Assembly: GCA_025359985.1 (NCBI GenBank)
Contig: JANYDB010000086.1
Location: forward strand, 1-64,000
Direction: 5' to 3'
DNA: 64,000 nt
From: Burkholderiales bacterium
GTDB taxonomy: Bacteria > Pseudomonadota > Gammaproteobacteria > Burkholderiales > Usitatibacteraceae
The translations under genes and the position numbers were made by a program. Each line of letters starts with the position of its first letter. Within the stretch, counting starts at the first letter, position 1. Shown piece by piece: positions 29,208 through 38,697 of the stretch. The notes under the pieces were generated by a model, which did no database searches, was not told the DNA's origin, and saw only the letters and a program-made list of their open reading frames with translations.

Positions 29208-31757
29208 TCAAGCTGCCATCCGTTGTGACTTCAGCATGGCCGTGGTCTCAGCAGTCGTCAGCGGCTTCGCAAACAAATAGCCCTGGAATGAATCGCAGCC
29301 ATTCTCGCGCAGGAACTCGAGCTGCGCGGTTGTTTCGACCCCTTCGGCGACAGTCAATAAATGCAAACGCTTCGCCATCGCAATGATCGCTTCAGTAATA
29401 GAGCAGCTGTTCGCATCGTCAGGTATTTGGGAGATGAAGCTTCTATCGATTTTGAGGGTTTGCGCTGGCAGACGTTTGAGTTGCCCGAGTGATGAATAAC
29501 CCACCCCGAAATCGTCGACCGAAATGGTGGTACCCATGCGACGCAGCTCGGACAATATTTCGATTGATTGCTCCAGATTACGCATCGCCATGGACTCGGT
29601 AATCTCAAGATCAATACGTTTGGGATCGACACCGGTTTCGAGCAACGCGGTTTTCATGGATGGCAATAATTTACGTGAGACAAACTGGCGTGGGCTTAAA
29701 TTAATCGAGACGGTAAAGTCACGATGGCCTTCAAGATCCCATTCCTTGATCTGCTGGCAGGTGGTGCGAAACACCCATTCGCCCAGCGGTACAATCAGCC
29801 CCAACTCTTCGGCGACTGAAATGAAATCCTTGGGAAAAATTTCCCCGTGCAGCGGATCGTTCCACCGCAGCAGCGCTTCCAGGCCCGTGATCTTGCCGCT
29901 GCGCAGATCGACCTGTGGTTGATAGCGCAAAAAGAATTCATTGCGCTCAATTCCGCGCCTGAGGCGGGATTCGACTTCAAGACGTTTGGAGAGCAGAAAG
30001 TTAAGATCGCTGGTGAAAAAACGGGCTGTGTTGCGGCCCGCGTCTTTAGCCTGATACATCGCCGAATCGGCGTGTTTGAGCAATTGCTGCACATCAGTTG
30101 CATCGTTCGGATAATGCGAAATACCGATTGAAGCGGTGACGGTTAGCTCATGTCCGGACGCCTCAAACGGCTTGGTGAGCTCCATTAAAATCTTGTTGGC
30201 CACCAGTTGCGCGGCTTCAGGTTTATCCAGGTCCGGCAAAACAATGACAAATTCATCGCCGCCCTCGCGCGAGACGGTATCGCCTTCGCGCACAATTTTG
30301 CTGAGACGTTTTGCGATATCGCGCAATACATAATCGCCGGTTTCATGGCCGAGGGTATCGTTAACCAGCTTGAAACGATCCAAATCTACAAACAATAAAC
30401 CAACATGTTTTTGAGTACGACGGGCCTGCAGAATGGCTTGATTCAAACGATCTTGCATCAGGCGACGATTGGGTAAACCGGTCAGCGCATCATGGTGCGC
30501 CATGTAATGAATAGTCCGTTCGGTATTCAAACGCTCGGTTATATCCTGGACCAGCGACGCCACCCCGACCATGACACCGCTGCTGTCCACCAGCGGCGTG
30601 CTGTACCACTCGGTGTGGATGATTTCGCCGCGCTTGGTTTTATTGGAAAGCGAAACTCGGGTGGAAATTTTGGTTTGCAAAAGTTCCATCCACATGCTTG
30701 CCAGACGCTCGCCGCCACTTTCACCCTGCACCAAGATATAAGCCGACTCGTTAAAAACCTCGCTTGCGGTATAACCAAAGATCACTTCGGCAGAGGGGTT
30801 CCACGTCACTACGCGAAACTCCATATCCCATTCAATTACGCCCAATGGGGTGCGTTCCAGATGCAGCTTCAGGCGCTGTAGCGCCATCAATTCCGCACGC
30901 TCTGCTTTACGTCGTTCGCCCGCTTCCTGCTCAAGCGCTTTATTCGCGGCTTCAACTCTGGCTTTTTCTTCTTCAAGGCGCATACCAATCAAGACATTAT
31001 CCAGTCTGGCCGCCAGTGCATCACGCAGTGCCAGATGGACTTTGCTGTGCACCGCCACCAGCACTCCCATCAATACCAAAATAGCCGCGCCAAGGAGGGT
31101 GCCGTAGCGGTCACCAAATCCCATCGTCATGATGCCCATTGGCAGAAGCGCCACGAACGTGGTGTAACTGAATAAAGATTTATGCGGTGCGTAGTAGGCC
31201 ACTGCGCCGGTGGACAACAACGCCACCAGCATCATTACCGGTAATTGGGTGGGGCCTGTTTTTGGCAATAATATCGAGCCCATCACGCCAAACAGTGCTG
31301 CCATGATTAGGCTGCCAATAAAAAAACGCTTCTCCCAGCGTAGCAAACTATCCTGCGCGGGATTTGATGCAATAAACCATTTATACAAACCGTAGCGTCC
31401 CACCATTACAAAAAAAGCCGCTGCGAACCAGGCGAATAAATCCGGTCGGTTGCCGAACTCATTCCACAAGATCGCGCCGAGCAAAAATGTGACTAACAGT
31501 TCGGCCAGATAGCCGACTAGTGAAAATCGAAATAGCAGCCGTACTTGCTCCGCATAAATATGCTTGGTTACAAAAATACGGTCATGGGCAGACACCGGCT
31601 TAGGCAAGGCGAGTCCTGAATTCGCATTGGTGTCTGATACGGGGGCCGAGGTGGGGGCGATGAAAGATTTACGTGATAACAATTTTATCCCAGTTCTTGC
31701 AACACCGAGTGCGTTGTAAAATTCGCACGCGATTGTTTTATGGCGAAAGCAGTGCAC
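29208..31757 (-). CDS. Membrane-anchored PAS-GGDEF-EAL protein
   Basis: 849 residues. Six or so membrane helices lie between ~70 and 240, then a coiled coil (~255-300), a PAS domain (~305-420), a GGDEF domain and an EAL domain (~600-840). The GGDEF motif is intact (REGGDEFV, ~499-503), as is the EAL signature (TGLEALLRW, ~626) and the later DDFGVGYSSL and EGVET. Both c-di-GMP synthesis and degradation are therefore possible. The true start may be later than 31757. It sits between amiC and mutL, which are usually adjacent in relatives. Confidence 0.9.
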   Translation of the reverse strand: MHCFRHKTIACEFYNALGVARTGIKLLSRKSFIAPTSAPVSDTNANSGLALPKPVSAHDRIFVTKHIYAEQVRLLFRFSLVGYLAELLVTFLLGAILWNEFGNRPDLFAWFAAAFFVMVGRYGLYKWFIASNPAQDSLLRWEKRFFIGSLIMAALFGVMGSILLPKTGPTQLPVMMLVALLSTGAVAYYAPHKSLFSYTTFVALLPMGIMTMGFGDRYGTLLGAAILVLMGVLVAVHSKVHLALRDALAARLDNVLIGMRLEEEKARVEAANKALEQEAGERRKAERAELMALQRLKLHLERTPLGVIEWDMEFRVVTWNPSAEVIFGYTASEVFNESAYILVQGESGGERLASMWMELLQTKISTRVSLSNKTKRGEIIHTEWYSTPLVDSSGVMVGVASLVQDITERLNTERTIHYMAHHDALTGLPNRRLMQDRLNQAILQARRTQKHVGLLFVDLDRFKLVNDTLGHETGDYVLRDIAKRLSKIVREGDTVSREGGDEFVIVLPDLDKPEAAQLVANKILMELTKPFEASGHELTVTASIGISHYPNDATDVQQLLKHADSAMYQAKDAGRNTARFFTSDLNFLLSKRLEVESRLRRGIERNEFFLRYQPQVDLRSGKITGLEALLRWNDPLHGEIFPKDFISVAEELGLIVPLGEWVFRTTCQQIKEWDLEGHRDFTVSINLSPRQFVSRKLLPSMKTALLETGVDPKRIDLEITESMAMRNLEQSIEILSELRRMGTTISVDDFGVGYSSLGQLKRLPAQTLKIDRSFISQIPDDANSCSITEAIIAMAKRLHLLTVAEGVETTAQLEFLRENGCDSFQGYLFAKPLTTAETTAMLKSQRMAA

Positions 31758-32212
31758 GGTTAAACAGAATATTTGGTATTTTTAGCCCAGCTTCATTTGT
31801 ATTAAGCGAGCTTTATAAATATTCAGCAAAGCTAATGGTTACCTTGTAAACAACTTATATCTTATTGTTTTTTCTTGAATGATAAGAACAACATAAGGCT
31901 TAAGCAGGATTCCGTCAAGCAGTGAAGACATATGAATTTTTGAAACAAATTTATCCACGAATAATGTTGATAAAAATCAATTTCAGCCATGCGACAGCTT
32001 GCCTTTTCGTAGTCTTATATCCATTGGTTTCCAATTTTTATCGGTAACATAAAATTACTTACGCATTAAATTGTATTGAATTAAAACCCGTTCATCATGC
32101 TTAAAAATTTCTTATTCGAATCAACTGCGCAGACAGGCTAAAATATTGAGGTTATTTTTTTCTTTCTATTTGCTTGGCGCATGCCTAGTGCCTACTATCC
32201 CAAAAAATCCCT
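31758..32212. other. AT-rich intergenic region upstream of mutL
   Basis: 455 bases clearly poorer in GC than the surroundings, without a credible gene. It contains an imperfect inverted repeat around 31862-31897 (CTTATTGTT...AACATAAG) and a DnaA-box-like TTATCCACG at 31951-31959. It must hold promoters for mutL and for the divergent GGDEF-EAL gene. Confidence 0.5.
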
Positions 32213-34180
32213 GTGTCTGCCGCATTTGCCCATCCCGCGATCAAGGTACTCCCCGAACTGCTCATTAACCAAATTGCAGCAGGAGAGGTAGTTGAACGTC
32301 CTGCTGCCGCGCTAAAAGAGTTACTTGAAAATAGTTTGGACGCCGGGGCGATGAGTATCGAGATCGACTTGGTGCAGGGCGGGGTCAAGCGTTTACAGGT
32401 GCTCGACAGCGGCCGTGGCATTGCCGCCGATGAATTGCCACTTGCGTTGGCGCGGCATGCCACCAGCAAAATTCGTCTGCTTGAGGATTTGGAGCGCGTG
32501 GTGAGTTTGGGCTTTCGCGGCGAAGCGCTGGCGAGCCTGGCGGCGATTTCGCGCCTGACGATTGCGAGTCGAGCGGCAGGTTCACCGCATGCCGCCAGAA
32601 TTGAGGCGCTGGGCGGTGAGATTTCACCGGTAGAGCCGACGGCACTGCAACAAGGTACGGTAGTCAGTGCGGAAGATTTATTTTTTAATACGCCTGCCCG
32701 CCGAAAGTTTTTGAAATCGGAAGCCACCGAATTCGGTCACTGCGAAGATGTCGCGCTGCGCATTGCAGTCGCGGTACCGGAAGTGACCATCAGCCTCACC
32801 CACAATGGCAGACGGGTGTGGCGTTATGAAGGCCAGCCGCAGCTACTGCAATCGTTGGCGGGGGTGCAGGCATCACCCCGCATTGCTGCCGTATTGGGAA
32901 GCGAGTTTGCAGAAGCCAGTGTCGCCGTTGATGAACGCACGCCCGCTTTTTCGATTTCAGGCTGGATCGCGCTGCCGCGTTATTCACGCGCCGGACGTGA
33001 CCGTCAGTATTTGTTCGTCAATGGCCGCTTTGTCCGCGATAAACTGCTTATGCACGCCATCCGTGCCGCGTATGCTGATGTTTTGCACCATCAACGTCAA
33101 CCTGCTTATGCGCTCTTCATCATGCTTGATCCGGGGATGGTGGATGTAAATGTTCATCCTGCCAAATCAGAAGTCCGTTTTCGTGATTCGCGTGCGGTGC
33201 ATCAATTTGTTTTCCATGCGCTCAATAAAGCCTTATCGCGAACGGCCGCTGAAACCTCACCAGCCTGGGTCAACCCCGGTGACTGGGTGAGCGGACGTGA
33301 TGCGGCTACCTCATCTGACCGATTGATTCAACTAGGCGCGCCAACATTCACATCGCCGCCTTTGCTGTCATCCCAGGCTGCTGCCACTTTAGCCCAGCCG
33401 TTTGTTCACTCCCCCTCATGGCAAACCGCACGTCAACCCGCGTTTGCCAGCTTTAATGCCGCTTACAGCACGACCCATAGTGCCAACACCGTGCGCGAGG
33501 CCCATGCATTTTATGAAACATTACGTGGGTCCACTGCGGCCGCGCAGGCTGCAAATGATCTTGGCAGAGCGGTATCTTCATCAGCTCGTGATGATTTACC
33601 ACCGCTGGGCTTCGCGCTGGCGCAACTGCACGGCATTTATATTTTGGCGCAAAACGCGCATGGCCTAGTGCTGGTGGATATGCATGCTGCGCATGAGCGT
33701 ATCGTCTATGAAAAGCTCAAAAACGCCCTCGATTTAACTACGCTCGCTTCACAACCACTGATCGCGCCGATTGTCATGACGCTGGGTTCACGCGAGATGT
33801 CGCTGGTCGACTCGCATCAGCCATTTTTTGCGCAATTGGGTTTTGAGCTGGCGGCATTATCGCCGGGTGAAATGGTGATTCGCGCTGTGCCGGCCATGTT
33901 GCCCAATCTGGACGCGACTGCGATGGTGCGTGATTTGCTGGATGATTTGGCCGAGCATGGCGCGTCACGCGCTTTGACCGAAAAGCGCGATGAAATTTTA
34001 AGTACCATGGCCTGTCACGGCGCAGTGCGTGCGAATCGTTTGCTCGCCATTCCCGAAATGAATGCCCTGCTGCGTGATATGGAAGCCACTGAGCGTTCTG
34101 GACAATGCAATCACGGACGACCAACCTGGTATCAATTTGCGCTGGGCGATTTAGATAAATTGTTCATGCGGGGACGGTAA
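32213..34180 (+). CDS. mutL: DNA mismatch repair protein MutL, endonuclease type
   Basis: 655 residues from a GTG start. The GHKL ATPase part has INQIAAGEVVERPAAALKEL, NSLDAGA, DSGRGI and GFRGEAL. After a long linker (~340-450) the C-terminal domain carries the endonuclease motif at ~489, DMHAAHERIVYE, which fits DQHA(x)2E(x)4E, plus ACHGAVRA and CNHGRPT. It should therefore nick DNA itself, as expected in bacteria without MutH. Confidence 0.96.
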   Translation: MSAAFAHPAIKVLPELLINQIAAGEVVERPAAALKELLENSLDAGAMSIEIDLVQGGVKRLQVLDSGRGIAADELPLALARHATSKIRLLEDLERVVSLGFRGEALASLAAISRLTIASRAAGSPHAARIEALGGEISPVEPTALQQGTVVSAEDLFFNTPARRKFLKSEATEFGHCEDVALRIAVAVPEVTISLTHNGRRVWRYEGQPQLLQSLAGVQASPRIAAVLGSEFAEASVAVDERTPAFSISGWIALPRYSRAGRDRQYLFVNGRFVRDKLLMHAIRAAYADVLHHQRQPAYALFIMLDPGMVDVNVHPAKSEVRFRDSRAVHQFVFHALNKALSRTAAETSPAWVNPGDWVSGRDAATSSDRLIQLGAPTFTSPPLLSSQAAATLAQPFVHSPSWQTARQPAFASFNAAYSTTHSANTVREAHAFYETLRGSTAAAQAANDLGRAVSSSARDDLPPLGFALAQLHGIYILAQNAHGLVLVDMHAAHERIVYEKLKNALDLTTLASQPLIAPIVMTLGSREMSLVDSHQPFFAQLGFELAALSPGEMVIRAVPAMLPNLDATAMVRDLLDDLAEHGASRALTEKRDEILSTMACHGAVRANRLLAIPEMNALLRDMEATERSGQCNHGRPTWYQFALGDLDKLFMRGR

Positions 34181-34200
34181 TCGCAAGATTCCCGGCCACC

Positions 34201-35214
34201 ATGCTGCCTCCTGTCATCTTTCTTCTTGGCCCTACCGCATCTGGCAAAACTGCGTTAGCACTGCATCTGGCGAACCGTTTTCCGCTTGAGCTGATCAGTG
34301 TGGATTCCGCGCTGGTTTATCGCGATATGAATATTGGCGCGGCCAAGCCGGACGCGTCTACGTTAGCGCAATATCCGCACCACCTGATCAATCTGATCGA
34401 TCCCACTGAAGCTTATTCTGCGGCGCGGTTTTGTGCCGATGCCCTGCATGCGATTCAGGCGATTCAAGCTCGCGGTAATACGCCGCTACTGGTAGGCGGC
34501 ACGATGCTCTATGTGAAGGCTTTGGTTGAAGGTTTGAGTGCTATGCCGCCCGCCGATCCGGTCATCCGGCATGAGCTGGATCTGCGCCTGAAACAAGAGG
34601 GCCTGGCCGCCCTGTATGCCGAGCTGGGTGCTGTAGATGCGATCACTGCGGCGCGTTTGAAGCCGGCAGATATGCAGCGGATTTTGCGCGCGCTGGAAGT
34701 TTTTTTGATTACCGGAAAACCTATTTCTAAATTGCAGACGCGGGCGCAAGCGCCGGTGGTGGCGCAGGACGAAGTGCGTGAGGAAAGGCAAGAGCAAGCA
34801 TCAGAACAAATAAAAATTCAAAATCAGGAAAATGTGGCGTTCCCTTTCCCCACTTTGATGATCGGTTTGATACCTCAGGATCGGACGGTGTTGCATCAGC
34901 GAATCGCCGTACGCTTTGATCTTATGCTCGAGGCGGGGTTGATTGAAGAGGTGCAAGCTTTGCGCAAACAATATTTGCTGAAGCCTGATATGCCGTCCAT
35001 GCGAGCAGTTGGGTATCGGCAAACTTGGGATTTTCTGGAGGGGAAAATCAATGAGAAAGTATGGCGTGAAACGGGTATTGCCGCGACCCGTCAGCTTGCC
35101 AAGCGCCAACTCACTTGGCTGCGCAGCATGCGCCAGGTAGAAACCTACGACTGCTTTAGGCCTGATTTGGCCGAGGCAGTCGTTGATCGTGTAGAACGGT
35201 TTCTAAAACACTAA
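34201..35214 (+). CDS. miaA: tRNA dimethylallyltransferase
   Basis: 337 residues. It adds a dimethylallyl group to A37 of tRNAs reading codons that start with U. The P-loop is LLGPTASGKTALALHLA; DSALVYRDMNIGAAKPD, GGTMLYVKAL and MRAVGYRQTWDFLEG are family signatures. About 25 extra charged residues (around 185-210, rich in E and Q) form an insertion before the FPTLMIGL segment. It follows mutL by 20 bp and is probably co-transcribed. Confidence 0.96.
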   Translation: MLPPVIFLLGPTASGKTALALHLANRFPLELISVDSALVYRDMNIGAAKPDASTLAQYPHHLINLIDPTEAYSAARFCADALHAIQAIQARGNTPLLVGGTMLYVKALVEGLSAMPPADPVIRHELDLRLKQEGLAALYAELGAVDAITAARLKPADMQRILRALEVFLITGKPISKLQTRAQAPVVAQDEVREERQEQASEQIKIQNQENVAFPFPTLMIGLIPQDRTVLHQRIAVRFDLMLEAGLIEEVQALRKQYLLKPDMPSMRAVGYRQTWDFLEGKINEKVWRETGIAATRQLAKRQLTWLRSMRQVETYDCFRPDLAEAVVDRVERFLKH

Positions 35215-35264
35215 TTTGCTTGTGCCGATTGTTGGCACGGATGGTTTGAGCTTATGTTTGATGT

Positions 35265-35507
35265 TCATTCGCCGTGATATTTGAATGAAAGACTCATCTT
35301 GGCGCGATAGACCAGCTCGCCACCTTTGCCGATCTTGACATCCAGTTTTGATACCTCAGCAACTCTGAGATCGCGTAATGATTTGCTGGCACTCGCAATA
35401 GCGTTCTTGGCGGCGTCCGCCCAGGAGACGCTGCTAATGCCAACTAGCTCGATAACTTTATAGACGGAAGCGCTCTTGCTTTTAGTCATTTCTTTTTTCT
35501 TGGCCAT
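35265..35507 (-). CDS. Dodecin family flavin-binding protein
   Basis: 80 residues with the dodecin pattern: VYKVIELVGISSVSWADAAK with the flavin-stacking tryptophan, NAIASASKSLRDLRVAEV, then YRAKMSLSFKY at the end. Dodecins form hollow dodecamers that buffer flavins or CoA in the cytosol. The ATG at 35507 has GGAG just upstream. The usual glutamine after the AEV segment is replaced (SKLDVKI), so flavin specificity could differ. Confidence 0.85.
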   Translation of the reverse strand: MAKKKEMTKSKSASVYKVIELVGISSVSWADAAKNAIASASKSLRDLRVAEVSKLDVKIGKGGELVYRAKMSLSFKYHGE

Positions 35508-35643
35508 GCTGTGCTCCAAATAGTGGTGTGTCGGCTAGAAACAGTACGCCAACTGTCAACAGCTTGCAAGCAAGATTAAAGCTTGAGATTAAAATCTTTT
35601 ATTAAATTCGGCCCCATTTTAAAATGAGTAATTCAACTGAATT

Positions 35644-37080
35644 TCAGAGACGTGAAAGTGGATTGCCGTCGGCTTTACCGGTAACGGCGACTTCAATACG
35701 GCCTACCGCTAGCCGCACTAACAAGGCGTCTCCGGTCTCGACATCGCCCGCATTGCGCAGAATCGCGCCATCGTATTCCACGATGCTATAGCCGCGCTGC
35801 AACACCAGTTCGGGTGACAGCAGATGAAGGTTGCGACGGATGTTTTCGAGCCCTGTTTTACGGTCAAATAATTGACGATGGAGTGCGATTTTCAATTGAT
35901 CACGGCGCCGATTCAACGACGCTTGGTAGCTTGTTATATCCGGCTTAATATTGGCCAGCCGTTGGGCGATGAAGCGCAATTGATTATCAGCGCGACTTTG
36001 TTGTGTCGTCATGGCATGGCGGATTTGTGCGGCGGCGAGTGCCACTTGATCGCGCGCGCGGGCCAGGCGTTCTCCGGGCGATAACAAACCGCGTGCGGCG
36101 TGATCCAGATGTTGTTGCAGGGTTTCAATTTTACGGCGCAGTGTACGCATCAGTTGCTGCTTGGTGACATCAACCTGGCTTCTTAGCTGTGCGGTATCCG
36201 GTGAGACTAATTCAGCGGCTGCCGTCGGCGTAGGTGCGCGTTGATCAGCGATAAAATCACAAATAGTGAAGTCGGTTTCGTGGCCTACGCCGGATACCAC
36301 CGCAATGGTGGTGTCGTTTTGCAAACGCAAAATGGCGCGCGCGACGATTTCTTCATTGAAAGACCATAAATCCTCAATGCTTCCGCCCCCTCGACAAATG
36401 ATCAATGCATCGACTTCTGCACGTTGTCTGACTTGATCAACGGCGGCTGCAATCTCGTTTGCGGCATTTGTACCTTGCACCAGCGTGGGATAGAGAATTA
36501 CCCGAATCATGGGGGCGCGGCGCTCGAGAGTCGTCAGCACATCGCGCAATGCGGCGGCCTGCGGGGAGGTGACAATGCCAATGGTGCGCGGAAAAACGGG
36601 CAGCGTTTTTTTACGGTCCTCGTCAAACATACCCGCTGCTGCCAAGCGTGTCTTTAGTCGTTCGTAAGCCTCAAACAGCAACCCTAAACCAGCCCGCCGC
36701 ATGGTTTCAACACCGAGCTGAAATTCACCGCGAGGCTCATACAGGGAGGGAAGGGCGCGAACCTCAACCTGCAGGCCGTTTTCAGGAGTGAACGACAAGC
36801 TTGAAGCCCGTTGGCGAAACATAACGCAACGCACCTGGGCTGCATGATCTTTGAGTGAAAAATAGTAGTGACCGCTTGCCGCACGAATGACATTTGAAAG
36901 CTCGCCCGAAACCCAGAGCAATTCGAGATTGGCTTCCAGCAAATTACGGGCGCGGCGATTGAGTTCGGAAACTTGAATCACTGTGATTTCGCGTGAACGA
37001 GTCGTTGAAGTAGCCGAAACCGTGGTTAAACTTGATGCTAATGGCTGTGAAAAAAGGGGTAAATCATCATCAGAATTCAT
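35644..37080 (-). CDS. xseA: Exodeoxyribonuclease VII large subunit
   Basis: 478 residues. An N-terminal OB fold (VIQVSELNRRARNLLEANL, then LWVSGELSNV) precedes the catalytic domain with GIVTSPQAAALRDVL, the conserved IICRGGGSIEDLWSFNEE and ISGVGHETD-like VVSGVGHETDFTICDFIADQ. A coiled coil (~300-400) and a C-terminal RGYSIV segment complete it. It degrades single-stranded DNA with XseB, which is not nearby. Confidence 0.95.
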   Translation of the reverse strand: MNSDDDLPLFSQPLASSLTTVSATSTTRSREITVIQVSELNRRARNLLEANLELLWVSGELSNVIRAASGHYYFSLKDHAAQVRCVMFRQRASSLSFTPENGLQVEVRALPSLYEPRGEFQLGVETMRRAGLGLLFEAYERLKTRLAAAGMFDEDRKKTLPVFPRTIGIVTSPQAAALRDVLTTLERRAPMIRVILYPTLVQGTNAANEIAAAVDQVRQRAEVDALIICRGGGSIEDLWSFNEEIVARAILRLQNDTTIAVVSGVGHETDFTICDFIADQRAPTPTAAAELVSPDTAQLRSQVDVTKQQLMRTLRRKIETLQQHLDHAARGLLSPGERLARARDQVALAAAQIRHAMTTQQSRADNQLRFIAQRLANIKPDITSYQASLNRRRDQLKIALHRQLFDRKTGLENIRRNLHLLSPELVLQRGYSIVEYDGAILRNAGDVETGDALLVRLAVGRIEVAVTGKADGNPLSRL

Positions 37081-37301
37081 AAATCAATATCATTCTTGGG
37101 TAAGGTTTCCTGAGTATGCACTGCCATTCAAGACTGATCAAATGCGGGAACGCGTTTTTGTGCAATCGGTCATACAATGGCAAGATTGATATAAGCATTT
37201 GAATATTATCGCTTTTCAATAACGCGCAAAAATTAGGCGGGGAACAAAAAACCTTTACAGTTTCGTGACTTAGGTAATGTCCCCCAATTAAACTCACAGA
37301 G

Positions 37302-37324
37302 TTATCCACAGGGATTGTGGATGA
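37302..37324. promoter_or_regulatory. Inverted pair of DnaA-box-like sites
   Basis: TTATCCACA (37302-37310, a perfect DnaA box) faces TGTGGATGA (37316-37324, one mismatch) with a 5-nt spacer. They lie in a ~540-base non-coding stretch (37081-37617) between xseA and exbB in which no gene is supported. DnaA control of a neighbouring promoter is possible; nothing else suggests an origin. Confidence 0.45.
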
Positions 37325-37617
37325 TTTTCAGGAATAGCCCGAAATCCCAAGCGGTGTGCGGCTTGTGGCTTAAAGTGCCCGCCAGTGCTGTGTTTCAAAG
37401 CCATTTCAGGTGGAAGTATTGTGTATACGGGGCTTGCATAGAGATTTTTTGCGAGCGCCGCTGCAGCTTTGTTGATGTCAGCTGCCTTTCGCGGCTCTTG
37501 TGAAAGAGGGCCTGCTTACGCTAAAGTGCTAGGCTACTTTAATCATGTTTGTATTTTTATTTGTGCTGCCACTGGCTGATGTCATGTTGGCAGGCAGAAA
37601 TTTCTCGGGAGTCTAAA

Positions 37618-38223
37618 TTGCTGTCTATTATTCATGCTGCTGGCTGGACAATCTGGTTGATTATTTTGTGTTCAGTGATTACGTTGGCAATTATCGGCGA
37701 ACGTTTTTGGACACTCCGCCGCAGCGCCGTATTGCCCGGCAATTTATTTAGCGACACGGTGCAAGCCTTCCAGGCGCAAGGCGCGTCCGCTGACTTGATT
37801 GCCAAACTTAGTGAAAACTCTTTTTTGGGCAGAGTCTTCGCCGCCGGGATTGCAAACGTCAAAAGTTCGCGTGAAGTGATGAAAGAATCCATGGAAGAAA
37901 CCGGACGCGCCGTGATGGTGGAGATGGAGCGCTTCCTTAATGGCTTGGGCACGATTGCGACGGTCGCGCCATTGCTGGGTTTGTTTGGAACCGTCATCGG
38001 AATGATTGATATTTTTGGAGCCAGCACGCCGCAAGGCCAGAATCCGGCACAGCTTGCGCACGGTATTTCAGTCGCGCTTTACAACACGGCGGGTGGTATT
38101 GCGGTGGCTGTTCCGGCCCTGATTTTTTATCGACACTTCCGCAGCAAGGTTGATACGATGGTGGTCGATATGGAACAGCAGGGCATCAAGCTGGTGGAAA
38201 CCCTGCATGGGGATCGCAAGTGA
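37618..38223 (+). CDS. exbB: MotA/TolQ/ExbB proton channel family protein
   Basis: 201 residues. Three membrane helices are seen: residues ~8-27, then TIATVAPLLGLFGTVIGMI and GISVALYNTAGGIAVAVPAL, the usual proton-channel helices. With ExbD it converts proton flow into energy for TonB. The TTG at 37618 is chosen because GGGAG lies six bases before it; the next candidate upstream would add a non-conserved leader. It overlaps exbD by four bases. tonB lies 10 kb away at 48335. Confidence 0.9.
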   Translation: MLSIIHAAGWTIWLIILCSVITLAIIGERFWTLRRSAVLPGNLFSDTVQAFQAQGASADLIAKLSENSFLGRVFAAGIANVKSSREVMKESMEETGRAVMVEMERFLNGLGTIATVAPLLGLFGTVIGMIDIFGASTPQGQNPAQLAHGISVALYNTAGGIAVAVPALIFYRHFRSKVDTMVVDMEQQGIKLVETLHGDRK

Positions 38224-38648
38224 ATTTTCGTCGGGGCCGTGTGCGTGAAGAGCCAGAGATTAACTTCATTCCATTGATCGACTTGCTGCTGGTTATTCTG
38301 ATTTTCGTTTTAGTCACCACTACCTATTCCAAATTCGCTGAGCTGCAGATTAATTTGCCTGAGGCGACCGCTGAAAAATCGATTGATCGCCCACAGGTGC
38401 TGACCATTGGTGTTGATGCGGGTGGCAAGTATGCGATCAACGGTACGCCGATTGCTTATGCAAATGTTGAATCGCTCGCTAATTCACTTAAAGAATCTGC
38501 CGCGGCCGGCGGTATGAAAGACCCGGTGATTGCGATTGGCGCAGATGCGGGTGCTACCCATCAAGCGGTAATCAATATCATGGAAGCCGCGCGTCTCGTT
38601 GGCTACACTAAAATCTCCTTTACTACCCAAGCCAAAACGGGCAAGTAG
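38220..38648 (+). CDS. exbD: ExbD/TolR family biopolymer transport protein
   Basis: 142 residues, starting with GTG overlapping the exbB stop. One membrane helix (residues ~18-38) contains the essential aspartate in FIPLIDLLLVILIF. The periplasmic part ends with the usual AARLVGYTKISFTT. Partner of ExbB in TonB energisation. Confidence 0.9.
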   Translation: MNFRRGRVREEPEINFIPLIDLLLVILIFVLVTTTYSKFAELQINLPEATAEKSIDRPQVLTIGVDAGGKYAINGTPIAYANVESLANSLKESAAAGGMKDPVIAIGADAGATHQAVINIMEAARLVGYTKISFTTQAKTGK

Positions 38649-38697
38649 CGGGGCTCGTGATAACCGCGACGATCTCGACAGGATGCATGCCAACCGG

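Noticed and set aside
37302-37324. Replication origin
   Set aside because: Only two DnaA boxes, no AT-rich unwinding element next to them, and no dnaA, dnaN or gidA nearby.
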